A DNA stretch of 64,000 nt from Nageia nagi (lineage: Eukaryota > Pinophyta). The stretch spans positions 117,676,001-117,740,000 of the forward strand of contig JBITNC010000001.1 of assembly GCA_050084985.1 (NCBI GenBank). The letters are read 5' to 3'. The translations under genes were made by a program, and so were the position numbers. This document shows, piece by piece, positions 47,007 through 57,690 of this stretch (positions within the stretch are counted from its first letter, which is position 1; each line of letters starts with the position of its first letter). The notes below the pieces were generated by a model. The model ran no database searches. It was not told the origin of the DNA and worked only from the letters and a program-made list of their open reading frames with translations.

Positions 47007-48575
47007 GGAGCAAAGGTTTCCTCATAATCAATACCATATTTCTGAGCGAATCCTTTGGCCACTAACCTTGCTTTGTATTTTTCAACTTCTCCATCAGAAT
47101 TGTACTTGACCTTGTATATCCATTTATTTCCAATCACATTTTTCTCATTGGGATAAGGAACCAAATCCCAAGTTTCATTTTTCATGAGTGCCTCATATTC
47201 AACTTTCATAGCTTCCATCCAACACTCTTGCTTGGAAGCTTCTTTGAATGTTGATGGCTCATTCATATTATCAATTTTGGCAAATAAGGATTTATTCAAG
47301 GTCATACTTCTTGTAATTCTTTGAGCTGGAGAATTTTGCTCTTGTGGTGACTTCCCTACATGATCATCCAACCAGTTAGGTGCAGGCGTAGAATCTTCTG
47401 AATCAGACACCTCAGCATGAGAAGTTGTATCCTCAGGAAGTTCATTGAACTTGACATCCCTAGAAACAAAGACTATTTTATGGGATGAGGAGTAGAGCCT
47501 GTAACCTCTATGTTGATTATCATACCCCATAAAGATGCATTTTTCTGATCTTTTATCTAGCTTCTTTCTTTTCTCTGAGGTAATGAAGGCAAATGCATCA
47601 CATCCAAAGACCCTGAAGTGTGAGATGTTAGGTTTCTTTCCTGTCCATGCTTCATATGGAGTTTTTCCTTCAACTACTTTAGTAGGACACCTATTTAGGG
47701 TGTGAATAGCAGTGTGAATAGCTTCTCCCCATAAGAAACTAGGAAGGTTACCCAACATGCATCTTACCATTTCCTTAATGGTGTGATTCTTTCTTTTAGC
47801 AACTCCATTTTGCTGAGGGGTGTATGGGATTGTGAATTGTCGCTTGATCCCATGTTTAACACAATAGTCGTTAAACTCATTGCTATTATACTCACCCCCA
47901 TTATCAGATCTCAGCATTTTGATCTTAAAATCAATTTGATTTTCAACAAGTGCCTTGAAGTCTTTAAATCGGTCAAAAGTTTGATCCTTGTGCTCAAGTA
48001 GATAACCAAATGTCATCCTACTGAAGTCATCAATGAAGGTAAGAACATAAGAAGCTCCCCCTAGAGACTTAGTATGAAATGGACCCATCAAATCTGAATG
48101 CACAAGTTGAAGAGGACGAGTAGCCCGAGTTGCCTTATCCTTTTCAAACTTTTGCCTATTCATCTTTCCTAGAATGCACCTTTCACAAAGACCAATTGTG
48201 GGTGAAATTTTAGGTAAACCTTCCACAAGTTCTTGATTTTTCATATCTTGAATACTCTTGTGGTTAAGGTGCCCTAATCGTTGATGCCAAAGATTACCTT
48301 TTGAACACACATTTGTAGCAAGACAAATCTTTGAAGGTACTTGATCCATAATATAAAGGTCATTCTTTACTGATCCTTTCATCAAAGTGGCAAGTCCTTT
48401 CTTAACACACCAGGAGTGTGAGGTAAACTCAAATGAGCATCCTGAATCAATAATCCAATCATTTGAAATAGTTTGAGTCATTGAGTAGTAGGCAACAGTA
48501 GCAGCATGCTTATTCTTCTTTTTATTATTGAAATTTCTCACATTTGCAAGCATTGCCAAAGTGTAATAGTTACAT
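46979..48575 (-). pseudogene. Copia C protease remnant, integrase and start of reverse transcriptase
   Basis: A 526-codon open frame. Residues 33-45 (DWIIDSGCSFEFT) keep the protease active-site DSG, but most of the protease is missing: the frame jumps to KNDLYIMDQ, the segment normally just before the integrase. Then come LWHQRLGHLN and CERCILGKM (zinc motif), PLQLVHSDLMGPF, LTFIDDFSRM, LRSDNGGEYNS and YTPQQNGVAKRKN (DDE core), VFGCDAFAF and KCIFMGYDN. After a proline-rich linker it ends with NVIGNKWIYKVK and EETFAPW, where the frame shifts into the next part. Upstream at 48575 coding sense is lost where the foreign segment starts. Confidence 0.93.
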
Positions 48576-48855
48576 AATACTTTATTTCTTCTCTAAATTG
48601 TCTTATTTGTTACAAAATTTTAATGCAAATAGAGGGAAATAATTTCTAGAGGCAATTGTTTAAAATTTAAAGCAAATATGGGGGATATTTGCCCTCTCTC
48701 ATTTTTTTATTGTTGAAATAAAAAAAAAGTGGAAGACTTTACAAGTTCTTTGAAATATTTACAATATATTTTTTTCAAAAATTATAAATTTTTGGGGGGG
48801 ACAAAATAATAAAGTTTACAAAATAGTTAACACCATGTAAAAATTATTATTGTTA

Positions 48856-49365
48856 TTATTGGGAGGAATACAATATTAACTTTGTAAACATTAGAGAGTA
48901 GGTCGTGAATTGTTTGACAAAATCCACGAAAGCAACCTGTGGATAACAGCAATTAGAAGGAGATGAAATGATGAGGGGTGGAATATTTGTTTTGCAAAGT
49001 TTTATGAGCACCCATCCCAGTCTCACATGCAGACCACACTCCCCCCCCGCAGCCTCCTCATCGGCGGCCTCCAGACCATGTTGCATGGAATGCAATGATC
49101 GTAGGAAATGCACAAAATGGGTACATTGAAAGGGTAGCACGTAGTCCTTCTGCCCAAAGACAAAATGTAGAAGCTGCACAAACATATGATACCTTTTGAT
49201 ATGCGTGTGGATCACACTGGTCAGAAACAAAGCTTGAGGAAATGAAGAGATAAGAGGCCCTCTTTTATATAGTGTCAAGCATGTGCTGAAAGTATACCAC
49301 ATCACAATATAAATAAAAGGCTTTATTAATGAACTCGGTAGATAACCCACACTCGAATCCTTCAC
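48856..49365 (-). other. Open frame of 169 codons, unrecognised
   Basis: It starts near a TATA-like box (CTATATAAAAG at 49262-49272 on the minus strand) but the first ATG lies upstream of that box; the first ATG after it (49185) would give about 109 codons, opening MFVQLLHFVFGQKD. The composition is moderately GC-rich at 49020-49080. No family is recognised; it may be chance. Confidence 0.25.
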
Positions 49366-49518
49366 AACAACTTCACCATTCTACAACATCTCCACACCAC
49401 ACCCATCCCTTATGTCAAAATCCTTCACCTTACTCCCTCCATTTTCTTTGAACTCAACATTAAAGGCCGCAACCTGGCCAGTATTTTTCCCCACCATCTG
49501 CTCCCTACAACCTGTACA

Positions 49519-49773
49519 ATGACAGAGAGAGATTGGCGCATTTTCCACGAAGACTACAACATCTCATATAAGGCAGAATTATTGAAAGCTGTGGAAAAGG
49601 CTAATTACAAGAAACCATCTCCAATCCAAATGGCTGCCATTCCTCTTGCTCTCCAACAGAAAGATGTTATTGGTATTACCGAAACCAAATTGGGAAAGAT
49701 AGCTGCATTTGTATTGCCCATGCGCAAACCTCCTCTTCCTCCTTCCCCAACACCTCCACAGGCTATCCTCTAA
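49519..49773 (+). pseudogene. PRP28/DDX23-type DEAD-box helicase fragment
   Basis: An 84-codon frame opening [18 protein letters not shown] and continuing [33 protein letters not shown], the start of the helicase core of the spliceosomal U5-associated ATPase PRP28 (plant RH21). The Q motif (PSPIQ) is intact. Motif I is ruined: where the family has AETGSGKT this copy has TETKLGKI. Compared with the family, the short segment between NISYK and LLKAV (GSRIPRPMR-type residues) is missing, and similarity ends near AFVLPM. Transcribed opposite to the host element. It is clearly a non-functional fragment, without visible introns. Confidence 0.87.
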
Positions 49774-50410
49774 ATGCCTTCATGCAGGTCATCCTCCTTC
49801 CCACGGTCAAGGTTGATGGCTGCCAACTTCTTGCAAGTCTTCTTAGTCACTTTAATGCACTTAAATGCATTAAATTTGTTTAGTTGACTACTTGCATTTT
49901 TGCTCTTCCAAAAGCAACGTATGCTTTTCTTGGTGGAAGAAAAAAGGGGGGGGGTCATATTTTAAAATTACAAAGCATTTAATTGTTTATTGACTTAGAG
50001 AATTTTTTAGTGCTTAAGGTAGAAGAAGCATTAAAAATAGGGGTATGGGTCTCCTATTACAACTTGCACACATATACTTCTTAGGCATTTAATTTTTTTT
50101 TACTTACTTGCTTACAAGTCAATTGCTTCCATTAAATGCACTTAGGAGTACTTAGAATATTTCTAATATTCTACTCAAAATTGCATGTTTAAATTACTAA
50201 GGTGCACATGCAATTTTTTAATGCTAACCTCTTAGCATTTTTTTTTCTAAGCATAGTAATTTAGTCTAAGCATGCTATTTTTTAAGTAAATAAGGGAAAT
50301 TTTTTTACTTAAAATGCATAACTTATAAGACAAGTCTTAGCATACAAGTTTGTTTTAGGGATAAAAATTTAAGTGAAAAGGGGGGAATTGGTATAATTTT
50401 TACTTAAATT

Positions 50411-50621
50411 TTATCTAGATCTTGCATGCTAGACTTGTGATGCATGTCTCTTTATCTAGATCTTGCATGCTAGACTTGTGATGCATGTCTCTTTATCTTG
50501 TAAACTTTATCTAGATATTGCATGCTAGACTTGTGATGCATGTCTCTTTATCTTGTAAACTTTATCTAGATATTGCATGCTAAACTTATGATGCATGTAT
50601 CTTTATCTTGTTTGAAGAATA
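50411..50621 (+). repeat. Four-copy tandem repeat (41/55 bp)
   Basis: The block TTATCTAGAT-TTGCATGCTAGACTTGTGATGCATGT starts at 50411, 50452, 50507 and 50562. The later copies carry 14 extra bases (CTTTATCTTGTAAAC region), so the period changes from 41 to 55. Confidence 0.9.
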
Positions 50622-51473
50622 AAACATGCTTAGGACTTAAATTTTTAAGTTAAATAATGCATGATGCATGATTACTTAAATTTTTTTTAAGTCATGGAAT
50701 AATGCATGTTATGAATTAAATGCTAAGTAGGACTTAGTTCTTTGTTTAATTCATTAAGTGCTTGAATAAATTGAGCAAAATATATGAAATGTAAAAGTCC
50801 TTTAGGGTTTAGTACAAAACCCATTGGACTTTTTAAGGTTTTTCAAGCTCGTGTGGATGATGCAATTTTACTTTATATTTTTTGCACAATTTGCTTATAC
50901 TTGCAAAAATGCAACCCCTAAAATGAACACATCCACACATATTCTTCCACAACATGACTTGTTTGGGGAGCCACAAGGTGAGGATAGGGCAGATTGGAGC
51001 CCTTTTAGTCCGAAGACTCGAGTGGTGGTAAGTCCATATTAATTGCCCCTAAGACCTCTGTTGGATTGGACATAACTCTATTAGGTGGATAGGCATGTGT
51101 GTAGTGATACCACATGTTCGCACGTCCATTCAGGGATTATCCTGATAACCTAGGAGGAAAACTGAAAACCTTAATCAAGATAATTAAAATGGCCGATCCA
51201 AGATACGTCAGATCCTTGGAAAATATTTGGTACTTCTCCTTGTGAGAGTATATTACTGACCAAGGTGAACTGGTTGAGGACTGGTAGTACCTGGGCTCCA
51301 CCTTGCGGGCATCCAGGTGAAGGCCTAATTCTATACAAGAAAACAACCCCAACTTTATTCCTCTACAGATCGTGGTTTGCACATATGGGACATGTTTACT
51401 TATGTTTGATTTGTATATATGGAAACTTGTAAAAATTTGCATTCTTATTGCATATTTATTTTTTGTACAGACA

Positions 51474-51648
51474 ATGGTTGAAACCTTCATACCCAAGCAC
51501 ATACTCAACAGTTCCAACTACGGCATATGGGAACCTCGTATGAGAGCTGAGTTACAGGCAAGGAAGCATGGCAGATAGTAAATGAAGATCTAGTCGCTCC
51601 TACAGATGAGAAGGCCTTTGAAATTTACAACTCAAAGAATGAGTTAGC
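51474..51648 (+). pseudogene. Copia gag N-terminal fragment, inverted relative to Copia C
   Basis: Opens MVETFIPKHILNSSNYGIWE, then RMRAELQARK; after a frame change near 51570 it continues as IVNEDLVAPTDEKAFEIYNSKNEL. The SNY-IW start and the K-W-IV-E-L-P block are typical of Copia Gag N-termini. It lies on the strand opposite to Copia C genes, ending a few bases from the Copia C primer site. The ATG is preceded by TTTTTTGTACAG, a good 3' splice site; a matching GTAAGT follows GTG at about 51028. Confidence 0.7.
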
Positions 51649-51650
51649 AA

Positions 51651-51668
51651 CCTGGCTCTGATACCAAT
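51651..51668 (-). other. Copia C primer binding site
   Basis: On the element strand TTGGTATCAGAGCCAGGT lies directly at the LTR edge, an intact tRNA-Met complement. Confidence 0.95.
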
Positions 51669-52139
51669 TGAGAGAATTAGCCCTACTCTAATCCTCAAGG
51701 TCCAAGACTAGGAAGCTCAATCACACAACATTCACACAAGATAACACAAGTGTAATGTGGTTCCTCCCTCCTTGGGAGTACATCCACAACTATTATCTCA
51801 ATTCTCAAGTATGCCTCTCTTACAACAATTCTCTTGCTCTCTCCTACACAAACTAGTAGAGTATTCTTACTCTAAAACTTAGATATGTTACAAGAGGAGA
51901 GGCCCTCTATTTATAGCTTGAGAGCACCTCCCTAACCTCCCTTTAACCAAGGGTAAGGTTAGGGTTACAATAAATGTGTGACCTAACTTTAACCTACCAA
52001 CTAACCCCATGGTTAGGTCAAAGTCCACACATAATAAAGAATTCAATTAATTCCTTAAGGTATCTACATATCCTTTAAGTGATTAATTGAACTTACAAGG
52101 AGTTTAGATATTCATAATATTTCATTACAAATTCTAACA
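51669..52139 (-). repeat. Copia C 5' LTR
   Basis: 471 bp, followed by CATTA. It differs from the left LTR at about seven positions by eye. Confidence 0.95.
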
Positions 52140-52144
52140 CATTA

Positions 52145-53760
52145 CCTAGAGAGTTTCCTTGCAAAATACAACTTTAATCTTTATTCCCTTTGAATGAAGA
52201 ATCTTTTCTTGAATCTTTAGTGGAATATGATAGATAAGTTGAATCCTTTTGCTAGAGCTTGTTTAAACATGTGCAAGTTGTCCTTATAGGAAATTTGATA
52301 GTTTCCTTAATCTATCATGATAGCATTGACATTGTCCCCAGTGTTGATGTTGTCCTATTTCAAGATCTAAAGATGGTTCAAAACTTTGATGTACCTAAGG
52401 ACTGTCTTTATTTAAAACCTTATATATCTTCATACTTCTTCGAATTTATCTTTGTGTGCTTCCTCTTTCTATTCATCATCTTCATAATCATATATAATCA
52501 TGTTAACTAGTTGGTGTATATCTTCATTTGTAGTTTGTTCCTCTTCTATTCCACGTTCATATTCACTTTCAATTTCTTTTTCAGTATCTTGTGAAAGGGA
52601 TGCACTATCTTCTGATTATGTTGAGCTAACCTATCTAAACTAATCAAACATGTCTTCAAGAGCACTTGTAGTAATGTTAGTATCAATAAAATAATTCTTG
52701 AAAATATTATGGATAACTTATCTATGATAACCATATTTCATACATAAATCATATAAGCTAATTTTATCAAAAATAGAATTATGATCATGAAAGAGTTTAT
52801 CTTATCTCCTTTATCACCTAGTTGTGCATACGAATAATCTTATTCAAGAGTGACCATATTGTTGTATCCTACATCATCAAATTCCTCTATAGTTTCATTA
52901 TCAGATTCCTCATGGGTAACATAATTATATTTTCCCTTTTCTTTTGACTTGATGATACAAACAATGATTATTCTCCTTATACTAATGAGGCTTCTATTCA
53001 TCTTCACCATATTCTCTTCCCTTTTTAGGTTCTATCAATCATTTTGCTAAACAATCTTTGAATATTTATGTGTTATCTATGGGGAGCTTGTAAAAGGGTT
53101 ATTTTTCTGCTTCTCTTGCATTTGGTTCAACCATATTTATTTGATTATCTTCCTTTTTTTGATATGAATGTTTATGATTATCCTTGGTAGAATATGTATA
53201 CTTGAGTTGATCAAATCTTAAGATATACCTTTCTTTGTCAATAAACATGTGAACCATATCCATAAAGGGATCTCTAATATAATCAAAACCACAAGTTCCA
53301 AGAATACGATTAATGTTTTCAAGAAATACCTTTGCAATGAATTTCTCATCCATAGTTTTCTCCATTGATCTCCAAACCTTCACATATATTTACATAAACT
53401 TATCCAATCTTTCAGAATGACCTTACTTATAACGAATTAAATATATCAAGTTAATAAGATTCTTAATATTTAATATAAAATGATTTTTGAACTTATCTTT
53501 CAACTTTTGAAATGAGGTAATTGAAGTCAGTACCAAGTTATGAAAATATTTTCTTGCTTCACCAATCAAACTCATGGGGAAGTATTTAGCCTTTAATAGA
53601 TCATTGATTCCACACTTCAACTCCATTATATACTCAAATCCTTGAAGATGACTAATTGGATCTCCTTCACCATTAAATTTCTCTAATTCAGGTTCCTTAT
53701 CTGTACCAATTAGAATACCATTTTTGATCTCCATTCTCAAAGGATTTCTTTTATATTGAG
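52145..53760 (-). pseudogene. Gypsy E gag
   Basis: Frames at 53423-53740 and 53099-53383 give ELEKFNGEGDPISHLQGFEYI, FPMSLIGEARKYFHNL and SITSFQKLKDKFKNHF, the capsid block of Tat/Athila-type gag (KFNG-GDP-SH, F--SL-G-A--WF--L, SI-SF--L---F). EKFIAKVFLENINRILG continues it in another frame. The rest down to 52145 is weakly coding, with a lysine- and glutamate-rich segment near 53020 (LAK, then LIEPKKGREYG). No protease or polymerase follows. Confidence 0.78.
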
Positions 53761-54707
53761 TGCTAACAAACTCATTCCCAACTAACTTTGGAGAAAATGT
53801 ACCTTCATTTCCAACTTATTAAATTATTTTGATGTCAAAGTGATGACATCCAAAGGTGTATTCTTAGTGTTGGTGGTGGACCTAGTGTTCACACTACCCT
53901 CAATGTTAGTGTTAGAATAATGTTGCCCCACTAATATTATTACCATATCTATCACACTTAAATAAATAGAGATCAAATACCTCCAAAAACCATGGGATTT
54001 TTAGTTGACAAAAAATTACCTATAAATATGCTAATTTTGTAAAATATGACCTTAAAAAATCACTAAAATATCCCAATGTGAAATATATACAAGTGAGATG
54101 AGATTTTTAATATAAAAACACACCAAATTGATTAAAATAGCCTTAAAAATTTAAATTTTTCTATAAAAATATTTTTTCTTAACCAAAAACCTCGAAGAAA
54201 TGCATGTAATAATCTCAATTTCACCTTTCAAAATTTACCTACCATGAATATCTAAGGATTAAAAAAAAATTTTAGGGCATAGACATCTACCAAATCTTCA
54301 AAAATTTAGCTTAAAATCTAGTGTGTGATCAAAAAAAAAAATTCCAAAAAAAAAATCTTCAACTCAAAATCCCTTGATAATGCATGTATATAAATCCAAT
54401 CTCATCTTCTAAAAATTGCCTACCATGAATATCTATGGTTTGGGAAAAGTTATAAGGTATAAATATAAATAAAATATTCAAAAATTAAGTTCAAAAAATC
54501 TAAGGTTTTGATAAAAATGAAATTCTACAAGATAAAAATACCTTCAAATTTTCAATAAGTGTAAAGTAGTAGGGATTTCTAATTTTGCAAAAAATTAAGA
54601 TAAACAAAAATCAAACAACCCCTAGGGCTCCCTATGAAAAATTCCATAGAAAATATGATGCCCTAAAAATGAAAAATCTAGTTGTTTTTTCATAAATGTG
54701 GTCAATT
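53761..54707 (-). other. Gypsy E 5' leader
   Basis: About 0.95 kb of AT-rich, non-coding DNA between the primer site and gag, with internal similarity between 54170-54300 and 54340-54470 (AATGCATGTA-TAA...CTACCATGAATATCTA). Confidence 0.55.
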
Positions 54708-54729
54708 CGACTTTAAGGTGGGTGTCAAT
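54708..54729 (-). other. Gypsy E primer binding site (decayed)
   Basis: The element strand reads ATTGACACCCACCTTAAAG next to the LTR. It looks like the TGGCGCCCACCGTGGGG-type site of plant Tat elements after several G-to-A changes. Confidence 0.45.
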
Positions 54730-54730
54730 A

Positions 54731-54912
54731 TGTTGAATGTTTTTAGTGATCCTTAAAATTAACCTAGGTAGTAGCTATACTAAAAATTCATATTTAATGA
54801 ATAATAACAATAATCTAAAGTATAACATAATATAAATGAATAAAGAAATACTCATACTATTGGATCAAATTGCATTAATGAGATTGGGATCAAGTGAAGG
54901 ATAAAGCATCAA
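54731..54912 (-). repeat. Gypsy E 5' LTR, truncated
   Basis: TGTTGAATGTTTTTAG to GATCAAGTGAAGGATAAA matches the first part of 42309-43110; similarity then stops, so about 600 bp of the LTR is missing. Confidence 0.75.
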
Positions 54913-57371
54913 ACCATATTCAAAGTGGGGTATTTGTTAACACCTAAAAAGGAATTTTAATTTAATTAAAATACCATTTTAGGTATTTGAAATGATTTAT
55001 TTATTTTTATTAAATAAATGCTCTTATCATTGTACAATCTCATCTACCTTTATGTTTTACGATAACAGGTTGGTCCAACATCACAATAAGCCTAAGGAAG
55101 AGCCTTAGCACTAGACTTGTTACCTATAAAGGTGGAGGGGTTATGCATAAGCAATTATGACATGATCTTGAATCCTTGACAAGTGGCAATATACTTGTGT
55201 CATTCTTTACTGGTGTTTCTTAACATATCCTATCATATCTAGATTTTTTTATACTTTGAACTTTGCATTCTTATGATCTTTTCCATCCATTTGCACATGA
55301 TATTCCAAGAATCGAAGGCATGATGATGATATTGAGAAAAAGGGTGAGGTAATATGGAAAAGTAACTAGGCAGAGCCATTGGGATCCTAGTGCTAGAGTT
55401 GGGTTGAGGTTGGATTTGTGGCTCTATTCTTTGGAGAAGCTCACTGTTCATCCTCTTTCGATCAAATATCATCTTCATTCATCATTATAGGTAAAGTAAA
55501 AGTTTGTATCTTTTGTAAATCCATTTTGATAGTCAAGGTCAATTATGTCATTATCATCTTTCATATCATCATTTCCTATTATTTTGTTATTAATTGGTTA
55601 AATTGAATATATTGTAAATAATCCTCATTATTATTATTTTGGTTATAATAGCTCTCAAAGCTATTATCTAGACACTCGATCGAAATATGTATTGTATGTA
55701 CATATATTACTCCTATAAACAAAGTTAGAAGTTAAAATAGTTCTTAATTATAAAATTTAGACTCTATCTCGCATATGGTTCCTATTTTGAACTTGCACAA
55801 GAAATGTTTTTTTTTTCTTGATCTACAATATTGGTTATTTGTTGCCTCGATAAACTCTAGTTGTTGTTAAGATACAAATATTTTTATCATATAATATAAT
55901 CTCCATGTTTCATAATCCATGCATATATTAAGTTGATTCAGTCGAAACTCCTCTAACCCAATCATTGCAAACAACTCAAATATGGGTTTCATGCATTTAT
56001 AAATATGTGTCACCATGTGGATTCATCCATCCTCCTCGTAAGAATCTTATGTTAGATTCATGACACTCGAGCAAAGAATAAGTCTTCTAGTTATTTGAGA
56101 GAAAGTCTCTAACACATATGGTGTGATTAGAAAGTTAAAAAATAGGAGATACATCTAATGACCAAAGTAAAGTTATGTCTGGAGGAAAGTACAAGTAAAT
56201 AAGGAATGTCAAGGGGCATCGTATATGATTGATCCCAAAGACCATCGTTGAGAAGGAAGACATTATACCATAACAAAGGTGGATTAATCCAAGTATTCAT
56301 GGGGGGGACGCTAAAGATAAACTAATCTTAAGAATTTTGAATGGATAATATCAGGAATGGAATAGATTCATCTAGCCAAAGAGCTTACCAATCCCTCATT
56401 GATGATAGATGATGTCAATGTAAAGGAAAGCACCCAACAAGTTCAAAATTGGTAAGTTACGACATCTAGGCAAATGAAGAATTAAATATAATGGTGTTTG
56501 GTGATCAAAGAAGAGTACTATTTAACAGTGTGTATAACTAATGATCAAGGCCATATGGCTCCCCCATGGTAAGAAACCATGAGTTTCTAGTCTCTTAGAT
56601 TACCAGTATGAATAGAAAGAAAGTATTGTTATTCTTAAAGGTAGAGTTAGGAATAAATGTCACATGAAGTACTAGGTACCTGCTTAGAAATGATCAAGGT
56701 CACCAAGCTTTGGAATACAAGTAAATATTCCTTTCATTCCTTGGGAAAGGACATATGCCACATGAATCAAGGTAAGGATCTAAAAATGAAAAACCTATTG
56801 ACGATGCCAAGCAATCCATATTGGGTATATCACTAACACATTTGTCTTGTTGAAAATATATTCTACATCATCTATGCTTAATGCCTAATCAAATCACCCA
56901 ATTGGAAAAATAGGCTATAATGACTTGTAAATTGTAATTATTCAATACGATAAGAGAATCCAAAATATCCTCATCGGGATTAATTAGAAGCAAATCAGTT
57001 TAAAGAAAAACAAAGGAAGATTAAAAAGTAATGTCAATTCCCATACAATGTAAAGAAGATTGGGATTAACATCCAATAAACTTTCCAATGCCAGGTATGA
57101 TTAAAAATCCCAAGGTGAAGGCCATTTAGATAGGAAGGTTGTAGATTATTAGATCTCATCCTGATTTGGTTTTAGTACGAAGACAAATTAGATCCCTGGT
57201 GAATCCTCGATAGAGGATAGGTCTCAAAGCTTAAATACTATATCAATAACTCACTTTTTCACATATATGGAGAGAAAATAAATACCTCAGATTGAAGATT
57301 CAAGATAAGCTTGTGAAGCCACACCTTGGTGTGGTAGCCATGTATGTAGGTATTTTTTGCAACCCCTACAC
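54913..57371. other. No recognised gene
   Basis: AT-rich DNA without convincing coding similarity on either strand. TGTTAACACC near 54941 could be an LTR start, but no partner repeat was found. Confidence 0.5.
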
Positions 57372-57690
57372 TGCTCATTTCCCTAATATCCTTTCTTGAA
57401 TATTTACCAAACTAGAAGATCTGTCTACCACAACCATCACGTTTTGGGTATTTTAGATCAGTACCCAACCCTCTTCATTGTGTACTCTTATCCTTCTCAT
57501 ATACTACGTTGTTCATTTCCCTTCTATCCTTTACTTGAATTTCCCTCCTTTGGAAGGTCAAACACTACTACCATAGTTTAGGTATTCCAAATCAATGCCC
57601 AAATCCATTCATTATGTACTCCTATCTTTCTTTGCATGCCTATTACCCCACTCATTTCCTTACTATCCTCTCTAAAATTCTCATCCATTT
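57372..57690 (+). repeat. Diverged tandem repeat of about 138 bp
   Basis: A block starting CTCATTTCCCT--TATCCT recurs at 57375, 57513 and 57652, giving two full copies and the start of a third. Shared landmarks include GGTATT--A-ATCA-T-CCCAA and CATT-TGTACTC-TAT. Confidence 0.75.

Larger units (their letters stand above)
48575..51650. other. Foreign 3.1-kb segment inside Copia C
   Basis: Occupies the place of gag between the primer site and the protease remnant. It holds a TATA-like promoter segment (49263-49271), a DEAD-box helicase fragment (+, 49519-49773), a local tandem repeat (50411-50621) and an inverted Copia gag fragment (+, 51474-51648). Between these, about 49775-50410 and 50625-51350 show no recognised gene. 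Base composition is higher in GC at 48980-49760 than in the surrounding element. It could be host DNA captured during replication, or one or more later insertions; no target duplication was found at its edges. Confidence 0.75.
44198..52139 (-). mobile_element. Copia C: young, complete-ended element with foreign insert
   Basis: LTRs of 473 and 471 bp (44198-44670 and 51669-52139) differ at only a handful of positions and are flanked by a perfect CATTA duplication. The primer site and polypurine tract are both intact at the LTR edges. RNase H, reverse transcriptase and integrase are readable in long frames, but the gag region is gone and replaced by about 3.1 kb of unrelated DNA (about 48575-51650). 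Total length is 7.9 kb, about 3 kb more than an ordinary Copia element. A solo LTR of the same family is at 29355-29852. Confidence 0.95.
42309..54912 (-). mobile_element. Gypsy E, Tat-like, interrupted by Copia C
   Basis: The left (3') LTR is 42309-43110. The right (5') LTR starts at 54731 and is recognisable only to about 54912. The shared LTR block TTTTTAGTGA-CC...AATAATCTAAAGTATAA...GATCAAGTGAAGGATAAA identifies both. The interior has gag (52500-53760) but no recognisable pol, so it is internally deleted or non-autonomous. Copia C splits the interior at CATTA. The Tat assignment comes from the decayed primer site and the gag type. Confidence 0.72.

Noticed and set aside
46979-48559. 526-codon open frame as a live host gene
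   Set aside because: It is the integrase region of Copia C between matching LTRs, with a truncated protease and a frameshift into reverse transcriptase.
54941-55240. New LTR starting TGTTAACACC
   Set aside because: No partner repeat, primer site or polypurine tract could be found.
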